DNA of 64,000 nucleotides from Ischnura elegans. Lineage: Eukaryota > Arthropoda > Insecta > Odonata > Coenagrionidae. The stretch lies in NCBI RefSeq assembly GCF_921293095.1, contig NC_060258.1, positions 5,022,001 to 5,086,000 on the forward strand, read 5' to 3'. The notes under the pieces are model-generated. The model searched no databases and was not told the DNA's origin. It was given only the letters and a program-made list of their open reading frames with translations. Position 1 is the stretch's first letter; every line of letters starts with the position of its first letter. Made by a program: the position numbers and the translations under genes. Shown here in pieces: positions 35,833-49,264 of the stretch.

Positions 35833-37769
35833 CTAAATAATCATTGTCCTAAATAATGAGTGGTAGGGGCACCGGTTAAAGTGTGACGAAAACTATTCGG
35901 AAAGGCGATGTTAAAAATTTTTTTTCGTCGAGGTTCCAGGGGTTTTCTGGTATTATTTTCCGTATGGTTTGCGGCGGTTCGCCCTCACCAAATATTCCGG
36001 ATCTAGAGCTCAGAGGGGACGGTAAGTGCGGCGTAATGTTTGCGAGAAGTTCCCAAATAGAAGACTTATTGGTACATTTTACATTTGGGGGGGGACTTCA
36101 GGGGGATACCGGGGGTTTATACGTGTGTACTCCCTGCGGTAACCATCCGTTCACAAAAATTCCGTGGGGATGAGTCGTTTGGGGGCGGTGGAATAGTCAC
36201 GAAAAGTACCATAAAAGTAGACTTATATGTAAAATTTTATTTTTTGGGGGATGTATGTGGGTTGACCGGGGGTTTATAGGTTTGTACTGCCAGGGATCAT
36301 TAATCGTCCGCATCAATTCCGTAGCGACGAGTGGTAACGCTTGAGAAAAAGAAGGAATAGTGACGAAAAGTACCCAAAAAGGCTACTCATATGCAGATTT
36401 TAATTTTTAGGGGGTTTCAGGGGGTTTAAAGATGACGATGTTCTATGGTCACATCCTTTTACTATCATATCTAACAGAAGTGTGCCCTATGACATCCATA
36501 TTTCGAGAGTAATACAATAAAAAGCAAACCAGTCCTCGAAAAAAGTGAGTAGTGCCCGCCATTTTTATTTTTTCGCGGTTAAATCCATTAAATCATTTAT
36601 TAAATGTTTATATTTTCTAAAAGTTAAGGCATAGTTGTATGCAACTAAAAATTTTGAAAGAAATGAGTCAGGTTTAAATTGAAAAAATCCTATGTTAACG
36701 TTTTGGAAATCGTAATTTTCGGTGATTTTCGGAATATTTTAATTTTTTTCTGAGAAACCAAGGACGACGAAAGAAAATTGTTACCTAAATTTCGCAGACG
36801 ATGTTATGAACATACATAATAATCATTTTCGTTGTCCAACTTACAAAATTAGGCCGAAAGCAGTGGAATATAATAAATATTTTCCGAGAAATAGATTTTG
36901 GACGCCATTTTGAAAGAGTTTAAGTTAGAAATTAACTTAAAAAATTACATAGGTACGTGGCGACATTTATTGGCTTTCATAATATACAACAACGGTCCGT
37001 GTGACGGAAATAAATCGCCTGTATAACGATAAAGAGTAAATGAACTCTCGAGAAAATATGGGAACTGCCCGCCATTTTTTATTTTTTGGTGGTTTATCGA
37101 AGGCAATATTGTAAAAAAATTTAAATTTTCTGAAAGCAAATGCATAGTTTTATGTAAATACAAAGCGTTAACGAAATAGGTCGCGGAAAACTGGACGAAG
37201 TCTAGTGTTAATCTTTTGGAAATTGTACTTTTCAGTGATTTTTGGCATATTGTAATTTTTTTCTCGGCAACCAATGAAGACAAATCAAATTGTTGCCTAG
37301 GTTAAATGGAGAATCATAAAAGCATATATAATAATCATTTTCGTTGTGCAACACCAAAAATTAGGTGGATGGCAGCGGAAAGAATGAAAATGTTTCCGAA
37401 AAATCATTTTTTGGACGCCATTTTGGTGATGTTTAAATTAGCAATTTAATTAAAGCAATACATACGTACGTGGCACAATTTATTGGCTTTCTAAATGCAC
37501 AACAAAATTCCGAGTTGCTTGCACGGTTTTCGCGCAGTAAAATAAAATCCGAAAGACGGTCCCCGGAAAAAGGGCGATTTCGGCCATTTTGTTGACCTAG
37601 CGACGACACGTGGCGGAAACTTCCGGTTTTCGGATTTTTCCTCCAAATCATTTCGGGTTCCCCGCACGCGTGCCAAATTTCAGCTCTCCAACATGTCTAG
37701 AAGTGGTCTAGAGTTTCTATCCATGAGTGAGTGAGGCACACATCCGGCTGTATATAATAGGGAAACTCG
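35833..37769 (+). repeat. Block B1 (5'-truncated)
   Basis: It lacks the first two or three ~155-bp monomers found in B2-B4, starting instead at the ATAATGAGTGGTAGGGGCACC monomer. The 3' half has two tandem ~515-bp units, recognised by CCGCCATTTTT at about 36551 and 37068 and GGACGCCATTTTG at about 36900 and 37412. It ends AGTGGTCTAGAGTTTCTATC and TGTATATAATAGGGAAACTCG. Confidence 0.9.
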
Positions 37770-39232
37770 CCGCGCTGCGCGCGCTCGTTAGGGGGCTACG
37801 CCCCCTAAAACCCCCCCGCATCCGGCTACGCCGGCTGCCCCCACCGGACGGCTTCGCCGTCCCACCCGCGGCGTCTCGGAACGGCTTCGCCGTTCCTCGT
37901 CAGGGGTCGCCTTCGCCGCCCAGATATCGAGGTAGCCCTGTGACGGAGACCCGCTTGTTCCTCGGAACGGCTTCGCCGTTCACCGTGGGAGGGCGGCTTC
38001 GCCGCACATGGGTTACCCGAGTCCCCCCGAGGCGTCCACTCCTGGTAACGGCATCGCCCTTCCTCTTGATGGGGCGGCTTCGCCGCCCAAGGTTTTCCTA
38101 TGTCCCCCCGAGCCATCGACTTCTCGGAACGGCTTCGCCGTTCCTCGCCCGTGGTCGGCTTCGCCGCCCAAGGTTTACCTGTGCCCCCCGAGCCGTCGCC
38201 TCCACCGGACGGCTTCGCCGTCCCACCCGCGGCGTCTCGGAACGGCTTCGCCGTTCCTCGTCAGGGGTCGGCTTCGCCGCCCAGATATCGAGGTAGCCCT
38301 GTGACGGAGACCCTCTTGTACCTCGGAACGGCTTCGCCGGTCATCGTGGGAGGGCGGCTTCGCCGCCCAAGTGTTACCCGAGTCCCCCCGAGGCTCGACT
38401 CTTGGTAACGGCATCGCTCTTCCTCGTGATGGGGCGGCTTCGCCGCCCAAGGTTTGCCTGGGTCCCCCCGAGCCATCGACTTCTCGGAACGGCTTCGCCG
38501 TTCCTTGCCCGTGGACGGCTTCGCCGCCCAAGGTTTACCTGTGTCCCCCCGAGCCGTCGCCTCCTCGGAACGGCTTCGCCGTTCCTCGCCTGTGGGCGGC
38601 TTCGCCGCCCGAGGGTTATCGGCGACCCGAATCCGGCTTCGCCGGCTGCCCCCACCGGACGGCTTCGCCGTCCCACCCCCGACGTCTCGGAACGGCTTTG
38701 CCGTTTCTCGTCAGGGGTCGGCTTCGCCGCCCAGATATCGAGGTAGCCCTGTGACGGAGACCCGCTAGTTCCTGGGAACGGCTTCGCCGTTCCTCGTGGG
38801 AGGGCGGCTTCGCCGCACAAGTGTTACCCGAGTCCCCCCGAGGCGTCGGCTCCTGGGAACGGCATCGCCCTTCGTCGTGATGGGGCGGCTTCGCCGCCCA
38901 AGGTTTACCTGGGTCCCTCCGCGCCGTCGACTTCTCGGAACGGCTTAGCCGTTCCTCGCCCGTGGTCGGCTTCGCCGCCCAAGGTTTACCTGTGTACCCC
39001 CGGGCCATCGACTCCTCGGAACGGCTTCGCCGTTCCTCGCCCGTGGGCGGCTTCGCCGCCCAGGGGGTATCGTCGCCCTCCCCCCTCGTAAGACACACGT
39101 TCGGGTGCTCCGCGTGTCGGGGCGGATTCGCCGCCCGAGGGTTCTCGGAGTTTTTCCTCGCCTCTGACTCCTCGGAGTGCGTCCGACGTTCCTGGAGCTG
39201 GGGGAGCTTCGCCGCCCGGGTTTTCACTCCTT
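37770..39232. repeat. Hairpin block G4 (long type, ~1.46 kb)
   Basis: Leader as in G2. It holds about sixteen 80-81-bp steps, and its internal order (including the TATCGGCGACCCGAATCC link at about 38617) is the same as G8. Together with A4 it starts the recent 8.5-kb duplication. Confidence 0.92.
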
Positions 39233-41046
39233 ACCAAGTAGTGAGAACTACCGGCTATCCCCTATCGTTTACGAAGGCTGCCGGGGGATAATATTGGAGG
39301 ATGTAGACGCATGCTAGCCGTGATTGTGGCATCTTTTTAATTTAAAACGATGTTTTTAAGGTGGTCCTGGGAGTTTCCAGGGTTTTTTTGTGAGTGTACT
39401 GACTACGGTCACAAGCATCCTAAGAAATTACTTAGCGATGAGTCATAGGAGAAGGGAATTACTGCTAAAATATGCTAAAACACCAAAGAACATGCTATTT
39501 ACAGAAAAAAAATAATTTTTTCCCTGGTCTTCTAGGAGGGCACGTGAAATTTAGAGGGTTTTTCTTGCATAAAAGGTTTTTGTCTACCTACAATAAAAAT
39601 TCCAGCGATCTAGCTGTAGGGAAACAATGAATTTTCCCGTATTATTAATATTTAGATTTCCAATTCTGTGTTCTCCACATAGCGGTGCATAGGCGCTTTA
39701 ATAAGGCATAACTCCTGTGAATTTCGTAGCCGTACCTTATGGGGAAGTGGTTTAAAAAATTCGCCTTTAGGTGTCCATGTCCATGAGCCCCTTTTATTAC
39801 TCTACTATTTTGTTAAGAAATGTACATTTAAAAATTTGAAGTTTTATTGCGGGTGAGTAATTGGGGCAGGATAATTGAACATGACGCGTAAATATAGCCG
39901 ACACAATTCCCATTCGGAATCAATAAAAACGATACACCTGGGATGAATGGTACACGAAATATACGACTTATTAGGTAATTTTTATTTTTTTGGGGGGTTC
40001 ACAGGGGGTTTTCGGGGGACCTAAAGTGCTTGTTCTGTATAACGCGGCATCCTTTACCTTGGATAAAAATTTCGGCTCTGTAGCTGTAGTGTAAGCATGC
40101 TTTTTCGACGGTGTCATCCGTTTAAATTAAGTATTCTGCGTTCTCCGGGTAGCGGCACGTAGGGGCAACAAAAAGACGTCACTCACGTTAATTTCGTGGC
40201 CGTATGTCGTCGGGAAGTGGCAGAAAAAAATTCCGAAAAATTTAAAATCTTGTGTTGAGGGAATGCAAACTTCACGGCGGATGTATTGTAAGTTACCAAA
40301 CGTTGTAGGAGTCGCAATTTCAATGGAAATACATAATCGTTAATAACTCGAAATTTGTTCGTCTTAAGGATACATGAAGATAGCCGAAAAATTGAATAAA
40401 AAATCTAGTATCTTGCATTCAAGTGAATTTGTCCTACGATTATTGCAAATTGGTGAAAAAAATTCCGAAATTCGGCCCATAAGAAAAGCATTGGAAATTT
40501 TAAATTGTTAAAAAAAATACTTTTAAACAAAAAATTGCAAAGGCAACCACAGCAAAAAATCAACCAAAAAATCTAGTGTCTCATACGTTAGGGACCTATT
40601 CCTACAACGATTATGAGTTGGTTTTAAAAAAATCCAAAGATAGGCCCATAAGAAAAGCATTGGAAATTTAAAAAAATTATAAAAAATACTTATAAACGAA
40701 ATATGGCAAAATAATTCACATCAAAAAATCGGCCAAAAAATCTTATTTCCGTCAGTGACATTTCATGTTCCCGTGACATTTTTAATTAGGCAAAAAATGG
40801 AATATGTTTTAGTCCCATAAGGCTCCAATGTTAATTCGGATCGATATATCTCGAAAACCGATCGACTTTTTCGAGTTTTCGGACTTTTCCCCCCGATGAA
40901 TATTTTTTCTCCACGACCTGTAAAAATTTCGTCTTCCCAGCACGTCCGGAAGTGGTCGGGAATTTGTATACGTGAATCAGTGAGGCAGTGAGCTATCTGT
41001 CACACATCGGGTTGTATATAATGTAGATGTATATATTATAGACTCG
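39233..41046 (+). repeat. Block A4
   Basis: Near-identical to A6. Its end carries a private 17-bp duplication of the TATATAAT/TATATATTATAGA segment (about 41016-41040), giving two TATA-like stretches before the GACTCG end, and an extra GAGGCAGT in the AGTGAG run. Confidence 0.9.
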
Positions 41047-41600
41047 CTGCACTGCGCGCGCTCGTTAAGGGGCTCCGCCCCTTAAAAACCCCGGTTCCGG
41101 CTTCGCCGTCTTTATTTTTGGTCGTTCGAAGACTTTTGAAGTTCAAATAATCTCATCTCAGCTAGCCGGCTTAGCCGGCCAGGGGGTAGGGAGGCACCCC
41201 ACTCATTCCTGGGAACAGCTTCGCCGTTCCTCACTGAAGGGCGGCTTCGCCGCCCAGGGATTGAGTGTGCCCCCCCAGGGCTGCCCTGCTTAATACTCGG
41301 AACGGCTTCGCCGTTCCTCGTCTGGGGTTGCCATTGCCGCCCAGAGGGCGAGGGCATTTCGGAACAGTTTCACCGTTATCCGCTTCGCCGCCCAGAGATG
41401 GGGGGAGTCCACAGCGGCTGCGCCGCTTGAACATCGGGGCGGCTTTGCCGCCCGAGTGTTACTGAAGCTCCCCCTCGCCGAAGCCAGCTACTCCTCGGAA
41501 CGGCTTCGCCGTTCCTCGTTTTGGGGCGGCTTCGCCGCCTTGAGGTTGAGGAGCCCCCCCGCGGCTGCTCCGCTTAGTCCTCATTAATGCTCTTCTCCAC
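41047..41600. repeat. Hairpin block G5 (short type)
   Basis: Compared with G9, the left half of one GGGCGGC-TTC-GCCGCCC hairpin and its GTTTGAGG lead have been lost at about 41381, leaving CGCTTCGCCGCCC. Other hairpins include AGCGGC-TGC-GCCGCT near 41414. Confidence 0.9.
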
Positions 41601-43364
41601 CTGGAAGGGTGCCCAGGGGGATTCGGGGGTTTTAATATGTTATGCATGCGGTCACCAATCGTCCACAGTGATCACGTAGCGATGATTTTAAAGGGGTAGT
41701 GCAATGCGGAGTAATAGTGGCAACAAATACGCATAAAAGAAGACTTAAAGGCAAGTTTTTAATTTTTTTGCGGGGGGTTCCAACGGAATACCGGGGGTAT
41801 ACTTGTGTTAAACCAGTGGTCACAAATCGTTCTCATAAATTCCGTGCCAATAAGTCCTAGGGGTCCGGAGCAGTTGTTTGACGATTCTTTTACCTGGAGA
41901 GGCGATTTATTAGAATTTTTTGGGAGGTTTCACGGGGTTATCGGGGGTTTTAATAAGTGGTTTGGGCACCGGTTAAATTGTGACGAAAACTACTCGGAAA
42001 GGCGACTTTAACATTCATTAATTTTTTTTTCAGCGATGTTCCAGGAGGTGATCGGGGGTTTCTGGTGTATTTTCCCGTATGGTTTACGGCTGCTCGCCCT
42101 CACCAAATATTCCGGATCTTGAGCTCAGAGGGGACGGGTAGTGTGGCGTAATGTTTGCGAGAAGTACCCAAATAGGAGACTAAATGACACATTTTACGTT
42201 TGGGAGGGATCTCAGGGAGATAGCAAGGGTTTAAATTTGTGTACTCCTGGCGGTCACCATCCATTTACATTAATTCCGTGGGGATGAGTCGTTGGGGCGG
42301 TGGAATAGTCACGAAAAGTATCCAAAAAGTAGACTTATATGCAAAATTTTATTTTTTGGGGGGGTGTATGAGGGTTTACCGGGGGATTATAGGTTTTTAC
42401 TGCCAGCGGTCATCAATCATCCACATCAATTCCGTAGCGATGAGAGGTAAGGCTTGGAAAAGCGGCGGAATTGTGACGAAAAGTACCCGAAAAGGCTACT
42501 TATATGCAAATTTTAATTCTTTAGGGGGTTTCGGGGGGTTTAAAGATGACGATAATATATGGTCACATTCATTTACTGCCATATCTAACAGTAGTGTGCC
42601 CTATGACATCTATATTTCGAGAGTAATACAATAAAAAGCCAGTCCCTGAAAAAAGTGAGTAGTGCCCGCCATTTTTATTTTTTCGCTGTTAAATATATTG
42701 AATCATTTATTAAACGTTAATGTTTTCTGTAAAACAATAAATAGGTGTATGTAACTACAAAGTTTGAAAGAAATTGGTCAGGTTAAAATTGACATAATCT
42801 TGTGTTAATCTTTTGGAAATCGTAATTTTCGGTGATTTTCGGAATATTTTAATTTTTTCTCAGTAACCAAGGACGATGAAAGAAAATTGTTACCTATATT
42901 TCGTAGACGATGATATAAGCATATATAATAATAATTTTTGTTATCCTATACCTTAAATTAAGTCGAAGGGAGCGGAAGTTATGAAATTTTAATAGAAAAA
43001 CGAATTTTTGGACGCCATTTTGGCTGCAATTTTCTGAAAAAGAAATTTACAACATTACGTTATTACGTGCCAACGTTCATCAGCTTTTAGGAAATGCATT
43101 AGCGATCCGTGTGGCACACACCATTCGCGCGCAGTAAAATAAAAACCGAAAGATGGTCCCCGAAAAAAGCCCGATCTCGGCCATTTTGTCGTCCTAGCGA
43201 CGACACGTGGCGGAAACTTCCGGTTTTCGGATTTTTCCTCCGAATCATATCGGGTTGCCCGCACGCGTGCCAAATTTCAGCACTCCAGCACTTCTAGAAG
43301 TGGTCGGGAATTTGTATCCATCAGTCAGTCAGTCACCACAAGGGCTGTATATAGATAGGTCTCG
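41601..43364 (+). repeat. Block B2
   Basis: The left 1 kb is made of about seven degenerate monomers spaced 150-165 bp, each with a GCGGTCAC, an AATTCCGTAGCGATGAGT and a GTGACGAAAAGTACCC element (near 41650, 41814, 41955, 42095, 42245, 42400, 42555). The right part has one ~515-bp unit and ends CAGTCAGTCAGTCACC and TGTATATAGATAGG. Near-identical to B4. Confidence 0.9.
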
Positions 43365-44802
43365 CCGCGCTGCGCGCGCTCGTTAGGGGGCTACGCCCCC
43401 TAAAACCCCCCGCATCCGGCCTCGCCGGCTGCCCCCACCGGACGGCTTCGCCGTCCAACCCGCGACTACTCGGAACGGCTTCGCCGTACCTCGACGAGGG
43501 GTCGTCTTCGCCGCCCATATATTTAGGCAGCCCTCCGACAGACAGCAGCTGGTTCCTTAGAACGGCTTCGCCGTTCATCGTGTGAGGGCGGCTTCGCCGC
43601 ACAAGGGTTACCCGAGTCCCCCCTAGGCGTGGACTCCTGGGAACGGCATCTCCCTTCCTCGTGCCGGGGCGGCTTCGCCGCCCAAGGTTTACCGGTGTTC
43701 CCCCGAGACTGCGACAACTCGGAACGGCTGCGCCGTTCCTCGCCGCCCCCTCCGGACGGCTTCGCCGTCCCACCCGGGACTCCTCGGAACGGCTTCGCCG
43801 TTTCTCGTTGTGGGTCGGCTTCGCCGCCCATATATTGAGGCAGCCCTCCAACAGACACCAGCTAGTACCTCGGAACGGCTTCGCCGTTCATCGTGTTAGG
43901 GCGGCTTCGCCGCCCAAGGGTTACCCGAGTCCCCCCGAGGCGTGGACTCCTAGGAACGGCATCGCCCTTCCTCGTGGCGGGGCGGCTTCGCCGCCCAAGG
44001 TTTACCGGTGTTCCCCCGCGCCTTCGACAACTCGGAACGGCTGCGCCGTTCCTCGCCTGTGGGCGGCTTCACCGCCCAAGGGTTATCTCGTCGTAATGGG
44101 GCGGCTTCGCCTCCCAAGGTTTACCTATTTCCCCGAGCCATCGCCTCCTCGGAACGGCTGCGCCGTTGCTCGCGGGAGGGCGGCTTCGCCGCCCAAGGGT
44201 TATCGGCGCCCTCCCTCGTTAGCTTCCTCGTAATGGGGCGGGTTCGCCGCCCAGGGTTTACCCGTGTTCCCCCGAGGCGTCGACTCCTGGGAACGGCGTC
44301 GCCCTTCCGCGTGATAGGGCGGCTTCGCCGCCCAAGGTTTATTTTGTCCCCCCGAGCCGTCGACTCCTCGGAACGGCTTCGCCGTTCCTCGTCTGTGGGC
44401 GGCTTCGACGCCCAAGGGTTATCGGTGCCCTCCCCCCGTAAGCTTCCTGGTGATGGGGCGCCTTCGCCGCCCAAGGTTTACCCGTGTCCCCCCGAGGCGT
44501 CAACTCCTGGGAACGGCATCGCCCTTCCGCGTGATGGGGCGGCTTCGCCGCCCAAGGTTTACTGTGTCCCCCCGAACCGTCGACTCCTCGGAACGGCTTC
44601 GCCGTTCCTCGTCTTTGGGCGGCTTCGCCGCCCAAGGGTTATCGGCGCCCTCCCCACTCGTAAGACACCCATTCGGCTGCTCCACGTGTTGGAGCGGATT
44701 TGCCGCCCGAGGGTTCTCGGAGGTTTTCCGTGCCTCTGACTCCTCGGAATGTCTCCGTCGTTCCTGGGGCGGGGGCAGCTTCGCCGGCGGGGGTTTCACT
44801 CT
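43365..44802. repeat. Hairpin block G6 (long type, variant)
   Basis: Same design as G2 and G4 but a distinct lineage: several hairpins use a TGC loop (GGAACGGC-TGC-GCCGTTCC near 44033 and 44155), spacers read GTTCCCCCG, and ATATATTGAGG replaces ATATCGAGG. It ends with GCAGC-TTC-GCCGGC and TTTCACTC before A5. Confidence 0.92.
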
Positions 44803-46594
44803 TCACAGAGCAATGCGTACTACCAGCTTTCCCCGATCGTTTACAAAGGCTGCCGGGGGAGAATGTGGCTAAATGTAGACGCATGCTAGCCGTGATTGTG
44901 GCATTTTAGCTTATGACGATGTTTCGAACGGGGTCCGGGGGGTTTCCAGGGGTTTTTATGAGTATACTGACAACAGTCGCAATCATCCAAATAAATTCCT
45001 TAGCGATGAGTCTTAGGAGAAGGGAGTTACTGCTAAAATATGCGAAAACACCGAAGAACATGCTGTTCACAGAAAAAAAATAATTTTTTCCCTGGTCTTC
45101 TTGGAAGCCACGGGAAATATCGAGGGGTTTTCTTGTATAAAAGGTCTTTGTCTACCTACAGTAAAAAGTCCAGCGATCTAACTGTAGGGGAACAGTGAAT
45201 TTTCCCGTATTACTCACATTTAGATTACCAATTCTGTGTTCTCCACATAGCGGTGCATAGGCGCTGTAATAAGGCATAATTATTGTGAATTTCGTAGCCG
45301 TACCTTATGGGGAAGTGGTTAAAATAAATCGGTTTTAGGTGTCCTTGTCCTGGAACCCCTTTTATTACTCTACTATTTTGTTAAGAAATGTACATTTAAA
45401 AATTTGAAGTTTTATTGCGGGTGTGTAATTGGGGCAGGATAATTGAACATGACGCGTAAAAATAGCCGACACAATTCCCATTCGGAATCAATAAAAACGA
45501 TACAACTGGGATGAATGGTACACGAAATATACGACTTATTAAGTAATTTTTATTTTTTTGGGGGGTCACAGGGGGTTTTCGGGGGACCTAAAGTGCTTGG
45601 TCTGTAAAACGCGGCATCGTTAACCTTGGATAAAATTTTCGGCTCTGTAGCTGTAGTGTAAGCATGCTTTTTCGACGGTGTCACCCCTTAAAATTAAATA
45701 TTCTGCGTTTTCCTGGTAGTGGCGCGTAGTAGCACGAGAAAGACGTCAATCACCTGAATTTGGTGTCCGTACCACGTCGGGAAGTGGTAAAAAAAAATTG
45801 GGAAAAATTTAAAATCGTGTGTTGAGGGAATGCAAACTTCACGGCGGATGTGTTGTAAGTTACCAAACGTTGTAGGAGTCGCAATTTCAATGGAAATACA
45901 TAATCGTTAATAACTCGAAATTTTTTCGTCGTTTGGATACATGAAGATAGCCGAAAAATTGAATAAAAAATCTAGTATCTTGCATTTAAGTGAATTTGTC
46001 CTACGATTATTGCATATTGGTGAAAAAAATTCCGAAATTCGGCCCATAAGAAAAGCATTGAAAATTTGAAAAAGTTAAAAAAAATACTTTTAATCAAAAT
46101 ATTGCAAAGAAAACGACACCAAAAAATCAACCAAAAAATCTAGTATCTCATACGTTAAGGACTTATTCCTACAACGATTAAAAGTTGGTTTAAAAAAAAT
46201 CCAAAGATAGGCCCATAAGAAAAGCATTGGAAATTTAAAAAAAATATAAAAAATACTTTAAATCAAAATATGGCAAAATGTTTCACATCAAAAAATCGGT
46301 CAAAAAATCTAGTTTCCGTCAGTGAAATTTCACGTTCAGGTGACATTTGCAAGTAGGCGAAGAATGGAAAGAGTTTTAGTCCCGTAAGGCTCCAATGTTA
46401 ATTCGGATCGATATATCTCGAAAACCGAACGACTTTTTCGAGTTTTCGGACTTTTCCCCCCGATGAATATTTTTTCTCCACGACCTGTAAAAATTTCGTC
46501 TTCCCAGCACGTCCGGAAGTGGTCGGGAATTTGTATACGTGAATCAGTGAGTGAGCTATCTGTCACACATCGGGTTGTATATAATATAGACTCG
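44803..46594 (+). repeat. Block A5
   Basis: Starts TCACAGAGCAATGCG, the A1-type start. The 5' hairpin arms are TTTCCCC and GGGGAGA, which still pair with one G-T wobble. Near-identical to A7 up to about 46230; the last 350 bp then differ. Confidence 0.9.
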
Positions 46595-46990
46595 CACGCT
46601 CCGCGCGCTCGTTAAGGGGCTCCGCCGCTTAAAAACCCCGGTTCTGGCTTCGCCGTCTACATTTGTGGTCGCTCGAACACTTTTAAAGTTTGAATAATCT
46701 CACCTCAGCTAGGGGCCGGCTTCGCCGGCCAGGGGGTAGGGAGGCGCCCCACTCATTCATCGAAACGGCTTCGCCGTTCCTCGCTGAAGGGCGGCTTCGC
46801 CGCCCAGGGGTTGAGTGTGAGTTGAGATGGGGGAGTGTACAGCGGCTGCGCCGCTTGAACTTCGGGGCGGCTTCGCCGCCCGAGGGTTAGTGAAGCTCCC
46901 CCTCGCCTACGCCAGTTACTCTTCGTAACGGCTTCGCCGAGGAGCCCCCCGCGGCTGCTCCACCTAGTCCTCATTAATGCTCTTCTCCAC
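46595..46990. repeat. Hairpin block G7 (short type, truncated to ~400 bp)
   Basis: The leader reads TTAAGGGGC-TCC-GCCGCTTAA with one uncompensated mismatch, and the entry is CTCGCACGCTCCGCGCGC rather than the usual GCTGCGCGCG. Roughly half of the short-type hairpins are missing, including the TTTGAGGGGCGGC portion. Confidence 0.9.
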
Positions 46991-49264
46991 CGAGAGGGGT
47001 GCTCAGGGGGATTTGGGGGTTTTAATGTGTTATGCATGCGGTCACCAATCGTCCACAGTGATCACGTAGCGATGATTGTAAAGGGTAGTGCAATGCGGAG
47101 CAATAGTGGCGACAAGTACCTATAAAAGAAGACTTAATGGCAAGCCAACGGAATACCGGGGGTTTTGTACTTGTGTTAAACCAGTGGTCACAAATCGTTC
47201 TCATAAATTCCGTGCCGATAAGTCCTAGGGGTCCGGAATAGTGGTCTGACCATTCTTTTACCTGGAGAGGCGATTTATTAGAATTTTTTGGGAGGTTTCA
47301 CGGGGTTATCGGGGTTTTTAATGAGTGGTAGGGGTACCGGTTAAAGTGTGACGAAAACTATAGGGAAAGGCGACTATAAATTTTTTTATTTGTTTTTCGG
47401 CGATGTTCCAGGAGGTGATCGGGGGTTTTCTGGTATTTTTCCCGTATGGTTTATGGTGGCTCGCCCTCACCAAATATTCCGGATCTAGAGCTCAGAGGGG
47501 ACGGGTAGTGCGGCGTAATGTTTGCGAGAAGTTCCCAAATAGGAGACTAAATGACACATTTTACGTTTGGGGGGGATTTCAAGGGGATACCGGGGGTTTA
47601 AATGTGTGTACTCCTGGCGGTCACCATCCATTCACATAAATTCCGTGGGGATGCGTCGTTGGGGCGGTGGAATAGGCACGAAAAGTACCCAAAAAGTAGA
47701 CTTATATGCAAAATTTTATTTTTGGGGGGTGTATGTGGGTTTGCCGGGGGTTTTTAGATTTTTACTGCCAGCGGTCATCAATCGTCCACATCAATTCCGT
47801 AGCGATGAGTGGTAAGGATTGGAAAAGCGGCGGATTTGTGACGAAAAGTACCCGAAAAGGCTACTTATATGCAAATTTTTTTTTTTTTGGGTTTCGGGGG
47901 GTTTAAAGATGACGATACTATGTGGTCACATTCATTTACTGTCATATCTAAAAGAAGTAGGCCCTATGACATCCATAGTCCTATGACATCCATGACATTT
48001 CGAGAGTAATACAATAAAATGTAAATCTCTCCCCGGAAAAATTAGTAGTTCCCGCCATTTTTATTTTTTCGCGGTTATATCGATTAAATTATGTATTAAA
48101 TATTTATGTTTTCTGAAAGAAAATGCATAGTTCTATGTAACTACAATGTTTGAAAGAAATCGGTCGGGTTAAAATTGACAAAACCTTGTGTTAATCTTTT
48201 GGAAATCGTAATTTTCGGTGATTTTCGGAATATTTTAATTTCTTTCCGAGTAACCAAGGACGACGAAAGAAAATTATTACCTACATTTCGTAGACAATGT
48301 TATGAGCATATATAATAATCATTTTCGTTGTCCTACTCACAAAATAAGGCCAACGGCAGTGGAAAATATGAAATATTTTCCGAGAAATCGATTTTTGGAC
48401 GCCATTTTGAAAGCGTTTTACATAGAATTTAACTTTAAAAATTACATAAGTAGGTGGCGACATTTATAAGCTTTCAATATATATGACAACGTTCCGTGTG
48501 ACGGAAATGTTTCGCCTGTGTAACGATAAATAGTAAACAAACTCCCGGGAGAAATGGGAAGTGTCCGCCATTTTTAATTTTTTGCTGATTTATTGATGGC
48601 AATATTGTAAAAATGTTTAAATTTTCTGAAAGAAAATGCATAGCTTTATGCATATAGTAAGTCTAAACGAAATCGGTCGTGTAAAACTGGACTAAATCTT
48701 GTGTTAATCCTTTGGAAATTGTACTTTTTGGTGATTTTTGGCATATTTTAATTTTTTTCTCGAAAACCAAAGGTGACAAAGACAAATTGTTGCCTAGGCT
48801 AAATGTAAAATTATGTAAGCATATATAATAACCATTTTTGTTATCATTCACCTTAAAATAAATCGACGGGAGCGGAAGGAATGAAATTATTTTAGAAAAA
48901 CCAATTTTTGGACGCAATTTTGGCAGTCAAATTCTTTAAAAGATACTAATAACATTATATAATTACGTGCTCACGTTTATTACCTTTCAAAGCGTGCATA
49001 AAACATTCACATAGGACGTACCGTTCGCGCGCAGTAAAATAAAAACCGAAAGACGGTCCCCGGAAAAAGCGCGATTTCGGCCATTTTGTCGTCCTAGCGA
49101 CGACACGTGGTGGAAACTTCCGGTTTTCGGATTTTTCCTCCGGATCATTTCGAGTTTCCCGCACGCGTGCCAAATTTCAGCTCTCCAGCACGTCTGGAAG
49201 TGGTCGGGAATTTGTATCCATCAGTCAGTCAGTTACCTCAAGGGCTGTATATAATAGAGACTCG
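46991..49264 (+). repeat. Block B3 (longest B block)
   Basis: Full set of ~155-bp monomers, with a small deletion at about 47143 and a local duplication of CCTATGACATCCAT near 47965-47990. The 3' half has two tandem ~512-bp units (CCGCCATTTTT at about 48053 and 48565), as in B1. Confidence 0.9.

Noticed and set aside
37770-39232. Integron attC sites or bacterial REP elements
   Set aside because: There is no integrase or RAYT, no gene cassettes, and no bacterial gene in the window. The likeness is only in the hairpin shape.
41020-41046. TATATAATATAGA at the end of A and B blocks as a real promoter
   Set aside because: It is TATA-like and conserved, but the DNA after it is non-coding hairpin sequence and no start site or product can be pointed to. 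Kept only as a description of the block ends.
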